From Candidatus Bathyarchaeota archaeon (lineage in GTDB: Archaea; Thermoproteota; Bathyarchaeia; 40CM-2-53-6; FEN-987): DNA of 7,309 nucleotides. Position 1 is the first letter of the stretch, and each line of letters begins with the position of its first letter. The stretch lies in contig JAHFFU010000045.1 in assembly GCA_023247835.1 (NCBI GenBank), positions 1 to 7,309 of the forward strand, in the 5' to 3' direction. This document shows, one piece after another, positions 4,060 to 7,309 of the stretch. The translations under genes were made by a program, and so were the position numbers. The notes under the pieces were generated by a model that saw nothing but the letters and a program-made list of their open reading frames with translations, had not been told where the DNA came from and did not search any database.

Positions 4060-5436
4060 TTGGAAGAGAGGAAGCTTTTCGGAACCAATGGTGTGCGGGG
4101 CGTTGTTAACAAGGAACTGACTGCCGAGCTCGCCTTGAAATTGTCCATGGCAACTGGAACGTACTTCAAAGGTGCCGACTTGACGGTGGGGTGTGATGGT
4201 CGAGTTTCCAGCCCTCTTTTCCTAGATATTGTCTGCGCTGGTTTGGCAAGTATTGGATGCCAGGTCTGGAACTTGGGCATGATAACCACACCTGCATTCC
4301 AGTTTCTAACGAAAGACTGGGGGCTCAAAGGAGGTGTAATGATCACGGCCAGCCACAACCCTCCTGAATACAATGGGCTGAAGGTCATGGGAAACATGGG
4401 CGTTGAACTCCCACACGAAGAAGAATCGAAAATTGAACGCATTTTCTTCCACTCAAAATGGAAGTTAACTGACTGGGATGGAATCAAGCAGCCCCTCCCT
4501 GTGGCCGAAAAATTCTCGGGCTATGTTCGATCGATTCTAGAGAACGTCGACGGAATCCCTCTTCGAGCGAACCTGAAGGTGCTAGTGGACGCAGGTAACG
4601 GAGTCAGCGTCCTATCTACGCCTACGATTATCGAGAAACTAGGCGGGACTGTTTCAATTGTAAACGGCAAGATCGACGGAACATTTCCAGGACGAATGCC
4701 AGAACCAACGCCAGAGCATCTTCGAGAGACTTCCAGAATCCTCCCCTCCCTCAATGCTGATTTCGGCGTCGCCCATGATGGCGATGGTGACAGGGCAGTG
4801 TTCCTTGATGAGCACGGCTCCGTCACCTGGGGTGACCACACATTTGCTCTGATCGTCAAAGATTTCTTGGAAAATTATCCCGGTGAGAAGATTGTAACCC
4901 CAATCAGTTCCTCCTTCATCATCGAAGAGATCGCTGAGAAATACGGTGGGGAGGTGGTTTACACACCTGTTGGGAGCGTATACGTTTCTAACCTCATGCT
5001 AAAGATCAGGGCTAAGCTGGGCGGGGAAGAGAATGGCGGAATCTTCTACGCACCCCACGTGGCCGCCCGAGATGGGGGAATCACCACCGCCATGATCTAT
5101 AGAATTCTTGCGGAAACAGGGAAGCCATTATCAAAATTGATCGGCCAGCTACCCAAATCCTACATTGTCAAGGACAAAATCCCCTGTCCGGACTCAATAA
5201 AGGCTGAAGTGACAGAGGCAATCCGGAACCTCCCAAGAAAAGGTAAGGTCCTTGACATAGACGGCATCAAAGTATGGATCCCACCACGTTCTTGGATTCT
5301 GATAAGGCCGAGCGGAACAGAACCTATCTTCAGAATTCTGGCAGAGGCCTCCACGAAAGGGATGGCGGTCAGAATAGTCAACGAATACAAGAGGAAACTT
5401 ACTCGCATAGTCAAAGGTTGCATGAAACATGCCTGA
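4060..5436 (+). CDS. glmM: Phosphoglucosamine mutase / phosphohexose mutase (archaeal GlmM-like)
   Basis: A 458-residue alpha-D-phosphohexomutase with all four signatures. KLFGTNGVRG (5-14) opens domain 1. TASHNPPEYNG (96-106) carries the phosphoserine Ser98. DGDGDR (240-245) is the magnesium loop. GEENGG (322-327) is the sugar-specificity loop, and RPSGTEP (416-422) binds phosphate. The family isomerises hexose 6-phosphate to 1-phosphate. The context suggests glucosamine-6-P to glucosamine-1-P, but archaeal members of this group also accept mannose or glucose phosphate. The start must be TTG 4060: the preceding in-frame codon is TAG and the next candidate lies inside the conserved FGTNGVRG. 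The gene follows the nucleotidyltransferase by 14 bp and overlaps the next gene by 8 bp (ATGCCTGA), indicating translational coupling. Confidence 0.9.
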   Translation: MEERKLFGTNGVRGVVNKELTAELALKLSMATGTYFKGADLTVGCDGRVSSPLFLDIVCAGLASIGCQVWNLGMITTPAFQFLTKDWGLKGGVMITASHNPPEYNGLKVMGNMGVELPHEEESKIERIFFHSKWKLTDWDGIKQPLPVAEKFSGYVRSILENVDGIPLRANLKVLVDAGNGVSVLSTPTIIEKLGGTVSIVNGKIDGTFPGRMPEPTPEHLRETSRILPSLNADFGVAHDGDGDRAVFLDEHGSVTWGDHTFALIVKDFLENYPGEKIVTPISSSFIIEEIAEKYGGEVVYTPVGSVYVSNLMLKIRAKLGGEENGGIFYAPHVAARDGGITTAMIYRILAETGKPLSKLIGQLPKSYIVKDKIPCPDSIKAEVTEAIRNLPRKGKVLDIDGIKVWIPPRSWILIRPSGTEPIFRILAEASTKGMAVRIVNEYKRKLTRIVKGCMKHA

Positions 5437-6433
5437 CTTTTCGGTAGCGAGCCTCTCATTCACTTTCATTGTAACTTTCCTTGTGACATTCATAGCGACT
5501 CCTTTGGTGGCGAACGTTATGAAGCGCCGCGGGATCGCCGGCGAGGATGTGCACAAACTTTCGAAAGTCAAAATACCAGAAATGGGCGGCGTCGCAATCT
5601 TGCTCGGGTTGACGATTGGAACTATTTTCTACGTGATTTTTTTTCCGAATTCTACGCGGGAGGCGGTTGCCTTCCTTGGCACTGTACTAATCGCAGGGGG
5701 AATAGGGATAGTTGATGATTTGCGCCCCTTAGGTGCACGCGTGAAGCCCCTTCTCACGGCAATTGCATGCTTACCTATCCTAATCTTAGGGGCCTATGAC
5801 CCCTTCCCTGTGATCCCTCTCATCGGACCGGTGAGGCTCACGCTCGTCTATCCGCTGCTGATACCAATAGCTATCGCTGTTACCTCGAATGCTGTCAACA
5901 TGATGGACATCATGAATGGGTCAATGGCCGGCACCGTGGCCATAATTGCCGCTGCCGCAACTGCAGTCCTATTAGCGTCAGGCGATGTGAACAGCGCTTC
6001 TCTAGCAGCGGTTTTGCTAGCGGCGATGCTTGCGTTCTATTACTTCAATCGATTCCCAGCCAAAGTCTTCGGCGGGGACACGGGAAGCTTGGCTGTAGGG
6101 GCCGCACTAGGAGCACTATCGATCCTGGGGAGAATTGAGACAGTAATGATTGTTGCGCTGATACCACACATTATGAATGCGTTCTATGGCCTCGCCTCGG
6201 TCGGCGGACTGCGCGAGAGGCGCGAAATACGCCAGAGGCCAATTAGGCTCTTGAAGAATGGGTTACTCGAAGCCAGTACGGAAAAGAGAGCACCTGTCAC
6301 AGTTGCCCGCCTCATATTGGCTGCCGGGCCGCTGGGTGAGAAAGATGTAGTGAGAGGTATGATAGCTCTGACCGTAGTGTCTTCGACACTCGCGGTGCTA
6401 ACATATTGGATAATGGTGGTTGGTAGGCCTTGA
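5429..6433 (+). CDS. Polyprenol/dolichol-phosphate GlcNAc-1-phosphate transferase (GPT/AglH/MraY-like)
   Basis: A 334-residue multi-spanning membrane enzyme of glycosyltransferase family 4. Hydrophobic segments alternate with conserved cytoplasmic loops: DVHK (40-43) with IPEMGG (49-54), the Asp pair VDD (95-97), NAVNMMDIMNG (154-164), FGGDTGS (214-220), and PH followed by a basic ERREIRQRPI loop near residue 250. These are the metal, nucleotide and lipid-phosphate contacts known from MraY and GPT. From family knowledge, it moves a sugar-1-phosphate, usually GlcNAc-1-P, from UDP-sugar to a polyprenyl or dolichyl phosphate, the first step of N-glycan assembly. The two genes upstream plausibly make its donor. 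There is no separate signal peptide; the first TM segment (about 8-30) acts as anchor. It overlaps the mutase by 8 bp and the next gene by 4 bp. Lipid and sugar specificity are inferred. Confidence 0.9.
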   Translation: MPDFSVASLSFTFIVTFLVTFIATPLVANVMKRRGIAGEDVHKLSKVKIPEMGGVAILLGLTIGTIFYVIFFPNSTREAVAFLGTVLIAGGIGIVDDLRPLGARVKPLLTAIACLPILILGAYDPFPVIPLIGPVRLTLVYPLLIPIAIAVTSNAVNMMDIMNGSMAGTVAIIAAAATAVLLASGDVNSASLAAVLLAAMLAFYYFNRFPAKVFGGDTGSLAVGAALGALSILGRIETVMIVALIPHIMNAFYGLASVGGLRERREIRQRPIRLLKNGLLEASTEKRAPVTVARLILAAGPLGEKDVVRGMIALTVVSSTLAVLTYWIMVVGRP

Positions 6434-6681
6434 AACGCCTCCTGCCCCTCGCTGCCATTGAAGTCTTTGTCTGGTTGATTCTACTTCTGAGCACACTACT
6501 CATTTCGAAAGTAGCTTTCTCTATCAACCTAGGAAATGCAACAGTAATACAACGGATTACAACTGAGACAGCGAGAGACCTTTTGTCCGGTGCAATCGTC
6601 ATCATTTGGTTGCTTGTTTGGAGGAAACTAACCGACCTCTATCTGTGGCGAACGCTTACTCGTAAAGGGACTAGGGCCTGA
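6430..6681 (+). CDS. Small two-TM membrane protein of unknown function
   Basis: An 83-residue protein I do not recognise. It has a basic start (MKRLLP), a first hydrophobic segment at about 6-28 (rich in Ile, Leu and Val), a polar stretch with NLGNATVIQRITTE, a second hydrophobic segment at about 50-66 containing IIWLLVW, and a basic tail (RTLTRKGTRA). Two membrane helices with both ends likely cytoplasmic fit the positive charges. The start is TTG 6430 overlapping the transferase stop as TTGA, a classic coupled junction, which supports real translation despite the rare start. It could be an accessory subunit of the GlcNAc-1-P transferase or part of a later lipid-sugar step; that is inference. 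Its last 11 bp overlap the 3' end of the convergent DUF354 gene. Confidence 0.68.
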   Translation: MKRLLPLAAIEVFVWLILLLSTLLISKVAFSINLGNATVIQRITTETARDLLSGAIVIIWLLVWRKLTDLYLWRTLTRKGTRA

Positions 6682-7309
6682 AGATTCGTTGGATAATAAC
6701 GCGCAGAGGATCCTCCATGCCTCGAACTAACTTGGCTGATTTCTTCTGATAGAATTCCCGGAAGTCTTCGCTCTTAGATATGGCAATGGCTCGTTGGGCG
6801 ATTCGGCCAGGGTCAAGGACTCTTTCGACTAATCCATAATTTATGAGGAACCTCTCTACGAAAGTTGGTTCGCCTGGATAGTAGGATATTACTGGCACAC
6901 CTAGCATAGCGGCCTCGGCTGTCATCGTCCCGCCGCCCCCAAGGAAAACGGAGGACGCACGAATGAGAGGAATAGCGTCAATAACATGCTCAGGCATGAT
7001 GACGCGATTTCGGAACCGTTTTCTGAGCCTCTCGCCTTGTACCTCGTACCTCGGCAGCACTACGATTTGCGAACGATCGTCGTCGATGTCCAGAACTTTT
7101 TCAATAATGTCTGTAACTCTGCTCGATAATGAAGATGACCGCTCAGTGAGGTATGCGGCGAATTCCTCAGGAGTCCTGACAAGAATTACAGGCTTATTCA
7201 GGTCCAGCTTTAGGCCGTCAAGGACCTCTGTTTTACTCTTAAAATCGGTCAACCATACAGTTGGATCCAGGGCCCGGTACCTCACCACATCCCTTGGAGT
7301 TATTCCATA
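6671..7309 (-). CDS. DUF354 (GT-B / UDP-GlcNAc 2-epimerase-like) protein, C-terminal part (partial)
   Basis: The last 212 residues of a larger protein. The frame stays open to the right edge of the window, reading YGITPRD before the first internal GTG, so an internal start there is unlikely. The Rossmann-like C-terminal half shows KPVILVRTPEEF (donor side), VLPRYEVQ, MPEHVIDAIPLIRASSVFLG and the glycine-rich GGGGTMTAEAAMLGVPVISY, which matches the DUF354 (COG1817) signature. These proteins are related in fold to UDP-GlcNAc 2-epimerases and GT-B glycosyltransferases, and are common in archaeal surface-glycan clusters; the reaction is not established. Full-length members are about 340-360 residues, so roughly the N-terminal 40% is outside. 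It converges on, and overlaps by 11 bp, the small membrane protein gene. Confidence 0.83.
   Translation of the reverse strand, partial: YGITPRDVVRYRALDPTVWLTDFKSKTEVLDGLKLDLNKPVILVRTPEEFAAYLTERSSSLSSRVTDIIEKVLDIDDDRSQIVVLPRYEVQGERLRKRFRNRVIMPEHVIDAIPLIRASSVFLGGGGTMTAEAAMLGVPVISYYPGEPTFVERFLINYGLVERVLDPGRIAQRAIAISKSEDFREFYQKKSAKLVRGMEDPLRVIIQRIFRP

Noticed and set aside
3148..4487. Minus-strand and shifted frames over the nucleotidyltransferase and mutase genes
   Set aside because: They are shadows of strongly supported genes and contain no family motifs.
1..7309. CRISPR array, insertion sequence, prophage or defence genes
   Set aside because: No regularly spaced repeats, transposase, integrase or nuclease motifs were seen on either strand.

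Overview
The window looks archaeal, most likely from the Thermoproteota side (Thermoproteales, Bathyarchaeia or a relative). The support is tRNA genes broken by small introns with bulge-helix-bulge folds, a TrmB-type regulator, a DUF354 protein, a GPT/AglH-like lipid-sugar transferase, and several TTG starts. The exact lineage is inference.

Layout. Positions 3-131 hold the last codons of a phosphoenolpyruvate synthase gene. It converges on a two-gene minus-strand block: a nitrilase-family amidohydrolase (613-1374) followed downstream by a two-CBS-domain protein (149-559). Positions 1461-1948 hold two divergent tRNA genes. On the minus strand is tRNA-Phe(GAA), 170 bp, read here as interrupted by FOUR introns (after positions 8, 30, 46 and 59). 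On the plus strand is tRNA-Ala(GGC), 146 bp, interrupted by THREE introns (after positions 22, 37 and 44). Both encode CCA. Removing the introns leaves 77-nt and 78-nt cloverleaves. A TrmB-like regulator (1965-2789) starts 16 bp after the tRNA-Ala CCA.

Positions 2948-6681 are a tight plus-strand operon: a sugar-1-phosphate nucleotidyltransferase with a left-handed beta-helix tail, a phosphoglucosamine/phosphohexose mutase, a polyprenol/dolichol-phosphate GlcNAc-1-phosphate transferase, and a small two-TM protein. Together they read as a route from hexosamine phosphate to UDP-GlcNAc (or a similar nucleotide sugar) to lipid-linked sugar, the first membrane step of archaeal N-glycosylation or glycan assembly. 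A convergent DUF354 (GT-B-like) gene, cut by the window edge, overlaps the operon end by 11 bp and probably also belongs to surface glycan metabolism.

The most unusual part is the tRNA pair: seven introns (161 nt) in 316 nt of tRNA gene. A four-intron tRNA is, as far as I know, beyond the usual maximum of three. The first intron of tRNA-Phe makes a near-perfect bulge-helix-bulge, as does the second, which also carries a decoy Pro-like anticodon. I found no CRISPR array, insertion sequence or phage gene.
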